Shown here piece by piece: positions 1 through 10,862 of a DNA stretch of 45,867 nt; within the stretch, counting starts at the first letter, position 1; each line of letters starts with the position of its first letter. A model generated the notes under the pieces. The model did not search any database. It was given only the letters and a program-made list of their open reading frames with translations, and had not been told where the DNA came from. The position numbers and the translations under genes were made by a program. The stretch is from Hyphomicrobiales bacterium (GTDB taxonomy: Bacteria > Pseudomonadota > Alphaproteobacteria > Rhizobiales > Rhizobiaceae), in the NCBI GenBank assembly GCA_030456445.1, contig JAKDNM010000015.1:1-45867 (forward strand), in the 5' to 3' direction.

Positions 1-1058
1 ATGCCGAAGGAGACGATGGTGACATCCTTGCCTTCCTTGTGGATGCGCGCCTTGCCGATCGGCAGCACGAAATCGTCGAGCTTCGGCACGTCGAAGGAAT
101 GGCCGTAGAGGATCTCGTTCTCAAGGAAGATCACCGGGTTCGGATCGCGGATCGCCGCCTTGAGCAGCCCCTTGGCGTCTGCGGCCGTGTAAGGCTGGAT
201 TACTCTTAGGCCGGGTATATGGCTGTACCAGGCGGCGTAGTCCTGGCTGTGCTGGGCGCCGACGCGGGCCGCCGCGCCGTTCGGTCCGCGAAAGACGATC
301 GGCGCGCCCATCTGGCCGCCCGACATATAGAGCGTCTTCGCCGCCGAATTGACGATCTGGTCGATCGCCTGCATGGCGAAGTTGAACGTCATGAATTCCA
401 CGATGGGCTTCAGCCCGGCGAAGGCGGCGCCTATCCCGACGCCGGCAAAGCCGTGCTCGGTGATCGGCGTGTCGACCACGCGCTTGGCGCCGAATTCCTG
501 CAGCAGTCCCTGCGTGATCTTGTAGGCACCCTGGTACTCGGCGACTTCCTCGCCCATGACGAAAACATCCGGATCGCGGCGCATTTCCTCGGCCATGGCG
601 TCGCGCAACGCCTCGCGGACCGTGGTCTGCACCATTTCGGTGCCTGCCGGGATATCCGGATCGGCGGCGGGCTTTGCCTCGGGCGCGGCGGGCGAAGCCG
701 GCACCTTTTCGGCAGCTTCCTGCTTCGGCCGGCTTTCCGCTTTCGCGCTATCTTCGGCCGGCTTCGCGGGGGCCGGCGCAGGCTCTTTCGCCTTGCCTAT
801 GTCGCTCGCGCTCTCGCCTTCCTGCAGGAGAACGGCGATCGGCGCGTTGACCTTCACGCCTTCGGTGCCTTCGGCAACGAGGATTTTGCCGAGCGTTCCT
901 TCGTCGACGGCCTCGACTTCCATCGTCGCCTTGTCGGTCTCGATCTCGGCGATGACGTCACCGGCGGAAACCTTGTCTCCTTCCTTCTTCACCCATTTGG
1001 CGAGATTGCCCTCCTCCATGGTGGGCGAGAGAGCGGGCATCAGAATATCGATCGGCAT
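1..1058 (-). CDS. pdhB: Pyruvate dehydrogenase E1 component subunit beta, lipoyl-domain fused (partial, C-terminus outside window)
   Basis: This is the beta subunit of the thiamine-dependent E1 of the pyruvate dehydrogenase complex, which decarboxylates pyruvate and hands the acetyl group to lipoate. The start ATG (1056-1058) follows a GGGAGAG ribosome site and lies 18 bp after the pdhA stop, so the two are co-transcribed. Residues 1-75 form a biotinyl/lipoyl domain with the lipoylation motif [11 protein letters not shown] (Lys43). An Ala/Pro/Lys-rich linker follows to about residue 135, then the transketolase-like beta domain (for example [13 protein letters not shown] and FENEILYG-like segments). 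A lipoyl domain on E1-beta is the alphaproteobacterial arrangement. About 352 codons are visible; the family is usually about 460-480 residues, so the end is lost at the left edge and is not a true truncation. pdhC (E2) would be expected just beyond. Confidence 0.97.
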   Translation of the reverse strand, partial: MPIDILMPALSPTMEEGNLAKWVKKEGDKVSAGDVIAEIETDKATMEVEAVDEGTLGKILVAEGTEGVKVNAPIAVLLQEGESASDIGKAKEPAPAPAKPAEDSAKAESRPKQEAAEKVPASPAAPEAKPAADPDIPAGTEMVQTTVREALRDAMAEEMRRDPDVFVMGEEVAEYQGAYKITQGLLQEFGAKRVVDTPITEHGFAGVGIGAAFAGLKPIVEFMTFNFAMQAIDQIVNSAAKTLYMSGGQMGAPIVFRGPNGAAARVGAQHSQDYAAWYSHIPGLRVIQPYTAADAKGLLKAAIRDPNPVIFLENEILYGHSFDVPKLDDFVLPIGKARIHKEGKDVTIVSFG

Positions 1059-1076
1059 ATGCGTCTCTCTCCCTGA

Positions 1077-2120
1077 TCAATGCACGATGTCGGTCCAGAG
1101 CTCGGAAGCGTCCGGCTCCGCGTCGCTCTGGGCGAAATCGGTCGCATCGGCGACGATGTCGCGCACCTTCTTGTCCATCGCTTTCAAATCTTCCTCGCTC
1201 GCCCACTTCTTGTCGATGAGCCGCTTCTTCACCTGCTCGATCGGGTCGTGTTCGGAGCGCATCTTCTGCACCTCGTCCTTCGAGCGGTATTTCGCCGGGT
1301 CGGACATCGAGTGGCCGCGGTAGCGATAGGTCTGCATCTCAAGGATGATCGGCCCCTCGCCCGAACGGCACCACGCCGTCGCCATGTCGGCGGCGGCCTT
1401 CACCGCGCGGACGTCCATGCCGTCGACCTGGATGCCGGGTATCCTGAACGACAGGCCGCGATGCGAGAAATCGGTCTCCGCCGAGGACCGGGAGACGGCC
1501 GTGCCCATCGCATAGCGGTTGTTCTCGATCACATAGATGACCGGCAGCTTCCACAGCGATGCCATGTTGAAGCTCTCATAGACCTGACCCTGATTGGCCG
1601 CGCCGTCGCCGAAATAGACGACCGAGACATTGTCGTTCTCGCGATAATTGTTGGCGAAGGCGAGCCCGGTGCCGAGCGGTACCTGCGCGCCCACAATGCC
1701 GTGGCCGCCATAGAAATTCTTCTCCTTGGAGAACATGTGCATGGAGCCGCCCTTGCCGTGCGAATAGCCGCCCTGGCGTCCGGTAAGCTCGGCCATGACG
1801 CCGCGCGGCAACATGCCGGTGGCCAGCATATGGCCATGATCACGATAGCCGGTGATGATCTGGTCGCCTTCCTTCAGCGTCATCTGCATGCCGGTGACGA
1901 CCGCTTCCTGACCGATATAGAGATGGCAAAAGCCGCCGATGAAACCCATGCCGTAAAGCTGGCCGGCTTTCTCCTCGAAGCGCCGGATCAGAAGCATCGC
2001 GTCATAGGCTGCGAGTTCCTGCTCCTTGGAAAAGGCCGCTGGCGCCGGTGCCTTCGGTGGAGATTTGGGCTTGTTGTCGGCTTTGGCGCGTTTGGGCGCC
2101 TTTCTGGCGGCAGTGGCCAT
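1077..2120 (-). CDS. pdhA: Pyruvate dehydrogenase E1 component subunit alpha
   Basis: The alpha subunit of pyruvate dehydrogenase E1 binds thiamine pyrophosphate and forms an alpha2beta2 tetramer with PdhB. The 347-residue protein has the ThDP motif GDGAANQG at residues 171-178 and the Asn pair about 25 residues later (VIENNRYAMG), plus the loop RGHSMSDP near 268-275 that carries the serine phosphorylated in mitochondrial homologues. The first 30 residues are Ala/Lys/Pro-rich and look disordered, as is common in Rhizobiales. The start ATG is preceded by GGGGAG. It is first of the pdhA-pdhB pair and lies downstream of an FtsB-like gene and eno, a synteny conserved in the group. Confidence 0.98.
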   Translation of the reverse strand: MATAARKAPKRAKADNKPKSPPKAPAPAAFSKEQELAAYDAMLLIRRFEEKAGQLYGMGFIGGFCHLYIGQEAVVTGMQMTLKEGDQIITGYRDHGHMLATGMLPRGVMAELTGRQGGYSHGKGGSMHMFSKEKNFYGGHGIVGAQVPLGTGLAFANNYRENDNVSVVYFGDGAANQGQVYESFNMASLWKLPVIYVIENNRYAMGTAVSRSSAETDFSHRGLSFRIPGIQVDGMDVRAVKAAADMATAWCRSGEGPIILEMQTYRYRGHSMSDPAKYRSKDEVQKMRSEHDPIEQVKKRLIDKKWASEEDLKAMDKKVRDIVADATDFAQSDAEPDASELWTDIVH

Positions 2121-2188
2121 GCATCACTCCCCGTAAGAAACCTGCGAAACAAAAGGCGTCTTCTTATTGGGAGAAAAGCTAGCACGCT

Positions 2189-2222
2189 AAAAACCGTTCC
2201 GCCATGCCCAAACGCGCATGGC
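2189..2222 (-). terminator. Candidate factor-independent terminator after the FtsB-like gene
   Basis: Read on the minus strand, a perfect 7-bp stem GCCATGC/GCATGGC (2216-2222 and 2201-2207, 8-nt loop) is followed by GGAACGG and then TTTTT (2189-2193). It sits between the FtsB-like gene and pdhA. The T-run starts 7 nt after the stem, so it may be a weak terminator or attenuator only. Confidence 0.35.
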
Positions 2223-2280
2223 AGTCATGCCGCTAACCTACTAGAAATATTCAGAATAACCGGAATTAACTGGAACTAAG

Positions 2281-2625
2281 TTAATCTTTGACGGAGGGCC
2301 GATAGATCGTAACCTCGTCCTCGCGCGAGAGGTTCAGCGCACGCCGCGCCTGCTCGTCGAGCATATCCTTCTCGATCGTCCCATCGTGCAGCAATTGCAC
2401 GCGCTGTTCAAGCTCCTCGCGCTCCGTCTTGATCGCGGCGAGTTGCCCCTTGACCGCCGCCGCCCGCGCATCGAGCCGGTGGCTGTTATAGATGCCGAAT
2501 TCGCCGTGGAAGGCATGAAAGCCGAAATAGGCCAGGAACGCCACGGCGATCGCGGGAACGATCAGCGCGCCGGTCCGCCGCCTGCGATGTTGGCGTGTCC
2601 ACAGATTGCTTCGGCGAAACCACAT
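2281..2625 (-). CDS. FtsB/DivIC-family septum formation initiator protein
   Basis: A 114-residue single-pass membrane protein of the DivIC/FtsB family. In E. coli, FtsB joins FtsL and FtsQ in the divisome and helps trigger septal peptidoglycan synthesis. Visible here: a short basic cytoplasmic N-terminus (TRQHRRRR), one transmembrane helix at about 20-40 (ALIVPAIAVAFLAYFGFHAF), then a periplasmic coiled coil at about 50-80 (AAAVKGQLAAIKTEREELEQ), and a family-typical tail with ARRALNLSREDE. Position between eno and pdhA matches other alphaproteobacteria. The ribosome site lies in an inverted repeat (2628-2647), noted separately. Symbol withheld because family membership rests on architecture more than on identity. 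Confidence 0.88.
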   Translation of the reverse strand: MWFRRSNLWTRQHRRRRTGALIVPAIAVAFLAYFGFHAFHGEFGIYNSHRLDARAAAVKGQLAAIKTEREELEQRVQLLHDGTIEKDMLDEQARRALNLSREDEVTIYRPSVKD

Positions 2626-2627
2626 AC

Positions 2628-2647
2628 GGAGGAATTCCCTTTCCTCC
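2628..2647 (-). promoter_or_regulatory. Inverted repeat over the ribosome binding site of the FtsB-like gene
   Basis: Just upstream of the ATG at 2625, the minus strand reads GGAGGAA, AGGGAA, TTCCTCC. The outer heptamers are perfect inverted repeats with a 6-nt loop. The purine-rich arm and loop hold the only Shine-Dalgarno-like sequence, so a folded RNA would hide part of it. That it regulates translation is inference. Confidence 0.35.
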
Positions 2648-2717
2648 GATGACTATCGCCCGATCATGCTTAATGGCCGGTTACGGATCGGCCGGCCAAG
2701 GCCAATTCTCCGCGCCC

Positions 2718-4067
<1,350 letters not shown>

Positions 4068-4183
4068 TTACGCCGGCGTCCGCGCCAGTTTTGCGTGGCA
4101 CCGGCTGCCGTCCTCCCGGTTATAAATTTCGGCAGAGGACGCGATGGGATTTCGCCGCTGTCGCGCCGTATCCCGGCCCTGGG

Positions 4184-4387
4184 TCAGTCGGTCAGGACGA
4201 ACGTCACCTTCATGTTGACCCGATAGGCGACGATGCGGCCGTTCTCCACCTCCACCGTCTGTTCCTGCACCCAGGCGCCTTTCACGTTTTTCAGCGTCTT
4301 GTTGGCGCGCTCGATGCCCTTTTCCAGGGCGTCCTGAAAACTCTTGCTGGAAGAACTGGTGATCTCGGTGACGCGGGCTACGGACAT
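4184..4387 (-). CDS. Dodecin family flavin-binding protein
   Basis: A 67-residue dodecin. These proteins form a hollow dodecamer that binds flavins or CoA and is thought to buffer free flavin. The sequence begins SVARVTEITSSSSKSFQDA, has the single helix ALEKGIERANKTLKNV, and keeps the Trp and Gln of the flavin-sandwiching segment GAWVQEQ, followed by the paired strands VENGRIVAYRVNMKVTFVL. A GGAG-type ribosome site (AAGGAGAAAG) precedes the ATG. It lies between kdsA and eno on the same strand, with 77 and 185 bp gaps, so it may have its own transcript. Confidence 0.95.
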   Translation of the reverse strand: MSVARVTEITSSSSKSFQDALEKGIERANKTLKNVKGAWVQEQTVEVENGRIVAYRVNMKVTFVLTD

Positions 4388-4464
4388 GGCTTTCTCCTTA
4401 GATCAAGATTGGGGGCAGCCCCAGCCTACATTTGCCGGTTGGGGGCCACAAGCCTCCGGTGGCG

Positions 4465-5295
4465 TCAAGCCTTGGCGACGCGGTCGAGCGCGATGAGCCG
4501 CTCCAGCAGCGCCGGCAAATCCTTGAGCGGCACCATGTTCGGACCGTCCGATGGCGCGTGGTCGGGGTCCTGATGGGTCTCGATGAAAACGCCGGCGATG
4601 CCGACAGCCACGGCCGCGCGCGCCAGCGTTTCCACGAAGCGGCGCTCCCCGCCGGTCGAACCGCCCTGCCCGCCCGGCTGCTGCACGGAGTGGGTCGCGT
4701 CGAAAATCACCGGCGTGCCCATCTCGGCCATGATCGGCAGCGAACGCATGTCGGAGACCAGCGTGTTGTAGCCGAAGGACGCGCCACGCTCGGTGACCAG
4801 CACGTTTGCATTGCCGGAGCCCGCGATCTTGGCGACCACGTTCTTCATGTCCCATGGCGCCAGGAACTGGCCTTTCTTCACATTGACGATCTTGCCGGTT
4901 TTCGCGGCGGCGATCAAAAGGTCGGTCTGGCGCGACAGGAAGGCCGGAATCTGCAAGATATCGGCATGCGGCGCGACGAGGCCGCATTGTTCCTCGGTAT
5001 GGACATCGGTCAGGATCGGCAGCTTAAACTCGCGGCGGATATCGTCGAAGACCGGCATTGCAGCATCGAGGCCAGCGCCGCGTGCACCCGCCAGCGACGT
5101 GCGGTTCGCCTTGTCGTAGCTCGTCTTATAGACGAGGCCGATGCCGAGCCGGCCAGCGATCTCCTTCAGCGCGCCTGCCATGTCGAAAGCGTGCTGGCGC
5201 GTTTCGAACTGGCACGGCCCGGCGATCAGCGAAAGCGGGCCGTCATTGGAAAAGCGGACGTCACCGGCGAGCACTATGTGGTTGGGTGTGGTCAT
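4465..5295 (-). CDS. kdsA: 3-deoxy-8-phosphooctulonate synthase (KDO-8-P synthase)
   Basis: Condenses phosphoenolpyruvate with arabinose 5-phosphate to give KDO 8-phosphate for the inner core of lipopolysaccharide. The 276-residue protein is full length. It carries SYDKANRTS, the strand TDVHTEEQ, INVKKGQFLAPWD and DATHSVQQPGG. Residue 28 is Cys in the segment LIAGPCQFE, where E. coli KdsA has Asn; by analogy with the Aquifex enzyme this marks the metal-dependent class (inference from memory of those sequences). The ATG overlaps the stop of the upstream VOC gene in an ATGA, implying translational coupling. Confidence 0.98.
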   Translation of the reverse strand: MTTPNHIVLAGDVRFSNDGPLSLIAGPCQFETRQHAFDMAGALKEIAGRLGIGLVYKTSYDKANRTSLAGARGAGLDAAMPVFDDIRREFKLPILTDVHTEEQCGLVAPHADILQIPAFLSRQTDLLIAAAKTGKIVNVKKGQFLAPWDMKNVVAKIAGSGNANVLVTERGASFGYNTLVSDMRSLPIMAEMGTPVIFDATHSVQQPGGQGGSTGGERRFVETLARAAVAVGIAGVFIETHQDPDHAPSDGPNMVPLKDLPALLERLIALDRVAKA

Positions 5296-6194
5296 TCTGC
5301 CTCGAACACGAATATGGCGCCCTGCCCCGGCGCGGGATGAACGACAAGCCCGCCGCCCCGTTTCTCATAAGCGATCCCGGCGCCACGCAACAGGGTTTCC
5401 GTTGTCTCCACTTCGCGCACACCGAAACGGATCGCATGAAGCCGCAGGCCTCGATCGGACGGTAAGGAGGCGCCGAACCGGTCCTTCATGGCCTTGCCTT
5501 CAAGGAGTTCGAGCGTGGCGTTCGCCGCCTTGATCCGTGTCGCGTCACCACCTTCGCCGGTGGAAGCCACATTCGCCGCCGTCAGGACGAAGTCCGCAAA
5601 ATCACCCCCATATGGTGCAGCCAGCACGATGCCCTTGATCCGCGTCGCGCCATTGCCATGCATCTGGAGAGCGGAGCGGTCGACCACGGGAACGCGCACG
5701 CGCTGGCAGGTGAAGAAAAAGCAATCCGGCGAGCGCCAGTCGGCCGCGAAGGCCAGCCGGAAGGAAGCCTTGTCCGTCTTGCCGGATGCGTCGGTGAAGC
5801 CGCGCGAAAAGTCGAGGATATTTCCGCCGGAAAATCCCGCCTCGACAAACGCCGAATGGTCGGCGGCAGCATCCTCCGTGCCGAACACAAGCGCCGAAAA
5901 CCCCTCCTCGCCGTTACGGTACCGGTAGGCAAGGTCGCGCGCGGTGAACATGTTGCCCTGACGCGCCGCTTCCCTCTCGCCCCGGTCGTCCGCCTGGGCC
6001 AGCGGCTCGAGAAAGGTGCCGTCGGCAAGGTAGATGCAGCAATTGACGGTACCGAACGGATGAGCGCCGTCAGGCGCCACGACAAAGCCGAGCGAAGTCA
6101 ATCGCCGGCGCGCTATGCCGAGATCGGCGACAGGTAGGACGCAATGATCGATCCGGCGCGGCGGCGGAAACGAAAATTCTGACATGGCCGCCAT
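5292..6194 (-). CDS. VOC (glyoxalase-like) family protein
   Basis: A protein of about 300 residues with two vicinal-oxygen-chelate modules, resembling the Glyoxalase_3 type. The first module opens with RRIDHCVLPVADLGIARRRL and has GTFLEPLA; the second has LRLHAIRFGVREVETTETLL and ends IFVFEAE. The His...Glu...His...Glu spacing is what a metal-binding VOC fold would need. The substrate is unknown. The open frame continues upstream of 6194, but that part is Arg/Pro-rich and overlaps the divergent gene's promoter region, so I start at Met 6194 (Met 6185 is the alternative; neither has a strong ribosome site). The stop overlaps the kdsA start by 4 bp, so the two genes form an operon. Confidence 0.85.
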   Translation of the reverse strand: MAAMSEFSFPPPRRIDHCVLPVADLGIARRRLTSLGFVVAPDGAHPFGTVNCCIYLADGTFLEPLAQADDRGEREAARQGNMFTARDLAYRYRNGEEGFSALVFGTEDAAADHSAFVEAGFSGGNILDFSRGFTDASGKTDKASFRLAFAADWRSPDCFFFTCQRVRVPVVDRSALQMHGNGATRIKGIVLAAPYGGDFADFVLTAANVASTGEGGDATRIKAANATLELLEGKAMKDRFGASLPSDRGLRLHAIRFGVREVETTETLLRGAGIAYEKRGGGLVVHPAPGQGAIFVFEAE

Positions 6195-6402
6195 GTGCCC
6201 GAAAACCACGGCGGCATCAAGCAGGCGCGCTACTCCCTGCAGGCGGGTTGCGGATGCAGAACGGCAGTTGACGCCGCCATCCGGCCATTCGTCCAAAGCT
6301 TTTCCGGCTGCCGCCGTTGCGTGTGAGCGGGGCCATCGCCTAGTCTGCGGCGGGCGGCCCTTTCCGGACCGTGCCTCTGGAAACGGGGATCGGGGCGCTT
6401 TC

Positions 6403-7266
6403 TTGGGTTTGGTCTTTTCTCGTCTGGCGTCTTCATTCGGCAAAGCGCCGTTTCTAATCCTGATCGTCATGCTCGCCGGGTGCTCGACGGTCGACACGCT
6501 GACGCTGCCGCCGCCGACAGAATTCGCGGCCTCGAAATACGCCGCCGTCGTCATCGACGCCAATACGGGCAAGATGCTCTACGGGGTGAACTCCAATTCT
6601 CCCCGCTACCCGGCGTCGCTGACCAAAATGATGACGCTTTACCTGCTGTTCGAGGCCATGGATCAGGGCCGGGTGACGCGCGCCACCATGATCCCCGTCT
6701 CGGCGCACGCCGCCTCGATGCCGCCGACCAAGCTGCATTTCAAGCCCGGCGAGACGATCGACGTCGATTCTGCCATCCGCGCCATGGTTACAAAATCGGC
6801 GAACGACGTGGCGGTCGCCGTCGGCGAATATCTCGGTGGCACGGAAGATGGTTTCGCCAATCTGATGAACCGGAAAACCCGCCAGCTCGGGATGTTGAAC
6901 ACCGTTTTCCGGAACGCATCGGGCCTGCCGGATTCGGGCCAGCACACGACCGCCTCCGACATGGCTCGGCTTAGCCTGGCGCTGCGCCAGCGCTTTCAGC
7001 AATATTACTATTATTTCTCAATCGAGAGTTTTGCCTTCCGAGGCAAGCTGATCAAGGGGCACAACAGGGTGCTCGACACAGTTCCCGGTGCGGATGGCAT
7101 CAAAACCGGCTATATTCGCGCCTCGGGCTTCAATATCGCAACTTCCGTCAGCAGGAACGGCCGCAGGCTGATTGTCGTGGTGATGGGTGGAAACACCGCC
7201 AGGGACCGCAACCAGCGCGTGGCGCAACTGGTCGAGCGCTATATGCCGGAAGCAAAGGCGATGTAG
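6403..7266 (+). CDS. D-alanyl-D-alanine carboxypeptidase, lipoprotein type
   Basis: A penicillin-binding-protein-like serine peptidase (S11) that trims the terminal D-Ala of peptidoglycan stem peptides. All three active-site motifs are present: SLTK at residues 72-75, SAN at 132-134 and KTG at 234-236. The N-terminus is a lipoprotein signal, FLILIVMLAGC, with the lipid-anchored Cys at residue 27. I place the start at TTG 6403 (TTG 6409 possible), which gives a normal 26-residue signal; the frame is open back to 6184, but that would add 73 residues of low-complexity sequence over the divergent VOC promoter. At about 287 residues it lacks the C-terminal beta domain and amphipathic helix of PBP5. 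It converges on pyrG with only 14 bp between the stops. Confidence 0.85.
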   Translation: MGLVFSRLASSFGKAPFLILIVMLAGCSTVDTLTLPPPTEFAASKYAAVVIDANTGKMLYGVNSNSPRYPASLTKMMTLYLLFEAMDQGRVTRATMIPVSAHAASMPPTKLHFKPGETIDVDSAIRAMVTKSANDVAVAVGEYLGGTEDGFANLMNRKTRQLGMLNTVFRNASGLPDSGQHTTASDMARLSLALRQRFQQYYYYFSIESFAFRGKLIKGHNRVLDTVPGADGIKTGYIRASGFNIATSVSRNGRRLIVVVMGGNTARDRNQRVAQLVERYMPEAKAM

Positions 7267-7280
7267 GGCATAGATCGCGT

Positions 7281-8921
<1,641 letters not shown>

Positions 8922-9011
8922 TTAGCCTCGCGGAACCGATTCCGCCAGCAGAAAATTCATTATCGTTTCCATTTCCCATGCCTGCTTCATCGCGATCACG
9001 GGAAAGGGCAC

Positions 9012-9039
9012 AAAAGAGAACGGCCGGCAGGGCCGGCCG
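9012..9039 (-). terminator. Factor-independent terminator after the L,D-transpeptidase gene
   Basis: On the minus strand a perfect 8-bp GC stem (CGGCCGGC at 9032-9039 read as reverse complement, pairing with 9021-9028) with a 3-nt loop is followed directly by TTCTCTTTT. It lies 25 bp past the stop at 9064 and separates this gene from pyrG. Confidence 0.8.
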
Positions 9040-9063
9040 CTGCTCGATGAGTGAAAATCCGAA

Positions 9064-9894
9064 CTAAAGAACGACGACCGGCGTCCCGATCTTCACGCGG
9101 CGATACAGGTCCATCACCTGGTCATTATACATGCGGAAACATCCGTTGGATGCCGAGGTGCCGATCGTCCAGGGCTGGACCGTCCCGTGGATGCGGATAT
9201 GGGTATCCCGCTTGCCCTGATAGACGTACATGGCGCGCGCGCCGAGCGGGTTGGAGAGTCCGCCGGGCATCCCGTCCTTATACTGGCCGTAATGCTTCGG
9301 CTCACGCTTCTGCATGTCCAGCGTCGGTATCCAGCGCGGCCATTCCTGCTTGTCGCCGACCGTGGCTTTACCCTTGAACTGCAGCCCCTCGCGCCCGACC
9401 GCGATCGGATAGCGCCGCGCGGAGTTGGACGATTCCATCAGATAGAGGAATTTCTTGCCGGTATCGATGATGATTGTTCCCCTCGCGTAGCCGGAATAGG
9501 GAACGCTCTGCGGCTGGAATTCCGACTTGACCTTGAACGGCTTGCGTTCTTCCTTTCCCCGGAGCGCGGCATCGAGTTCACGCGTCTGCGGGAGAAGCCG
9601 CGGCTTGTCGCCGCCGAAGATCGCCTCGAAGATATTCGGCTGAACCTCTTTCTCGCTGCGCAGTTCGCCATTGTTTTCCAGCGGGCCGGCATCGTTGGCC
9701 GCGGTATCGGCCTTTACGGTCTTCGCGGATCTGGTGTGTTTCTTCCGGGGCGCTTCGGCGCGCGTCTTTGTGTCGACCGATGCGGTCCGGCCTCTGTCGA
9801 CCCTGAGCGGTCGCTCCGAAGCACCGGCCAGGGATATCGCACCGAAAGCAAATAGAGCGCCGGCACAAAGCAGGGCGAATCCACGAATGCGCAT
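9064..9894 (-). CDS. L,D-transpeptidase (YkuD family), secreted
   Basis: A 276-residue exported protein with a YkuD catalytic domain, which forms 3-3 crosslinks in peptidoglycan or attaches proteins to it. A signal peptide covers about residues 1-25 (FALLCAGALFAFGAISLAGA). Residues 26-130 are charged, low-complexity linker. The catalytic domain spans about 138-276 and shows the hallmark HIRIHGT (His236) followed by SNGCFRM with nucleophile Cys252 and Arg254. Such enzymes are numerous in Rhizobiales, where polar growth relies on L,D-crosslinks. A terminator follows at 9012-9039. The 260-bp upstream gap to secG would hold its promoter. Confidence 0.95.
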   Translation of the reverse strand: MRIRGFALLCAGALFAFGAISLAGASERPLRVDRGRTASVDTKTRAEAPRKKHTRSAKTVKADTAANDAGPLENNGELRSEKEVQPNIFEAIFGGDKPRLLPQTRELDAALRGKEERKPFKVKSEFQPQSVPYSGYARGTIIIDTGKKFLYLMESSNSARRYPIAVGREGLQFKGKATVGDKQEWPRWIPTLDMQKREPKHYGQYKDGMPGGLSNPLGARAMYVYQGKRDTHIRIHGTVQPWTIGTSASNGCFRMYNDQVMDLYRRVKIGTPVVVL

Positions 9895-10154
9895 TTTCAG
9901 AAATCCTGTTCCATCAGCGGCACGGCCATGACGGAATCAGCGGCACGAACCGCCCGCCCCGGTCGCCTCGACTGCCATATAGCCGAGCTTGCGGCTGCCG
10001 CTCAACAAAAACCCGTGAAAGTGATAACCGCGGTTTCCCGAAGCGGCGAATATCATCGCACTGTTGTTGAATCACAACACAACCACAACCGGAAATAGGC
10101 AATCCCGGAAATTCAGCCCAGGAGAATCGCTGCCTGACGGGCGCTGGCGGGCTG
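9895..10154. other. Intergenic gap between secG and the L,D-transpeptidase gene
   Basis: No gene is supported here. The only structure I see is a short inverted repeat TGTTGT/ACAACA (10062-10067 and 10074-10079, 6-nt spacer) followed by a CACAACC-rich stretch. No T-run follows the repeat on either strand, so it is not called a terminator. The promoter of the transpeptidase gene is presumably in this gap. Confidence 0.4.
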
Positions 10155-10721
10155 TTACTGGTTGGGAACCTGCGGTTGAGCGGGAGCCTGGCTGGAATTG
10201 CCGCCGGAAGCCGGAGCCTGGCCGCCCGCTGGTTCGTTGCTGCCCGAGGGAACCTGCGTCGTCGGCGTGGGTGCCGCAGGCGCACCAGATGCCGGTGCAT
10301 TGTTGGTCGCCGGAGCGGGCGCTGCGCCATTGCCATTCGGAGCGGCCTGGCCATTCGGAACGGCCGGCTGCTCGCCGGTCTTGGCGGCCGGCGCCGTGGA
10401 CGGCGTGCCGCCGAGCTGGTCGAGAACGCCCTTCCCGCCCGAATCCTTGGCCGGTGCGCCGCTCGACGAGGCGGGCCTGTCGAGGATGTCTACGATGCTC
10501 CCCTGATAGCGCGCCATGAGCGTCAGGCCGAGCGACGTCGCGAAGAAGATGGCTGCAAGAATCGCCGTGGTGCGTGTCAGCGCATTGGCCGCGCCGCGCG
10601 CCGACATGAAACCGGAACCGCCGCCGATGCCGAGGCCGCCACCTTCCGAACGCTGGACGAGCACGACCCCGACGAGCGCGATCACGACCATCAGGTGGAT
10701 GACAATGATGACGGTTTCCAT
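10155..10721 (-). CDS. secG: Preprotein translocase subunit SecG
   Basis: SecG is the small accessory subunit of the SecYEG protein-conducting channel. The 188-residue protein starts METVIIVIHLMVVIALVGVV (helix 1), then has the conserved loop VLVQRSEGGGLGIGGGSG and MSARGAANALTR, and helix 2 at about 52-72 (TAILAAIFFATSLGLTLMA). That core of about 75 residues is the whole of SecG in many bacteria. The remaining roughly 110 residues are an Ala/Pro/Gly/Asn/Gln-rich tail, probably disordered, of a type often seen in alphaproteobacterial SecG. It follows tpiA on the same strand after 141 bp. Confidence 0.96.
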   Translation of the reverse strand: METVIIVIHLMVVIALVGVVLVQRSEGGGLGIGGGSGFMSARGAANALTRTTAILAAIFFATSLGLTLMARYQGSIVDILDRPASSSGAPAKDSGGKGVLDQLGGTPSTAPAAKTGEQPAVPNGQAAPNGNGAAPAPATNNAPASGAPAAPTPTTQVPSGSNEPAGGQAPASGGNSSQAPAQPQVPNQ

Positions 10722-10862
10722 ACGAAATTCCGGCTAAGCTGCAAATGGCCGGGAGACGCACGGCCAGCGTTGGACGCGGCTCAATACACGCCTTTCAGTC
10801 TCATTCCAACCCCATATGGACGCATGAGCGGAAAATGCAACGCGGCGTTTTCATCCGCCTTG

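Noticed and set aside
6195-6572. N-terminal extension of the VOC protein
   Set aside because: It overlaps the start of the divergent carboxypeptidase and is low-complexity; the VOC fold begins after residue 10 of the shorter form.
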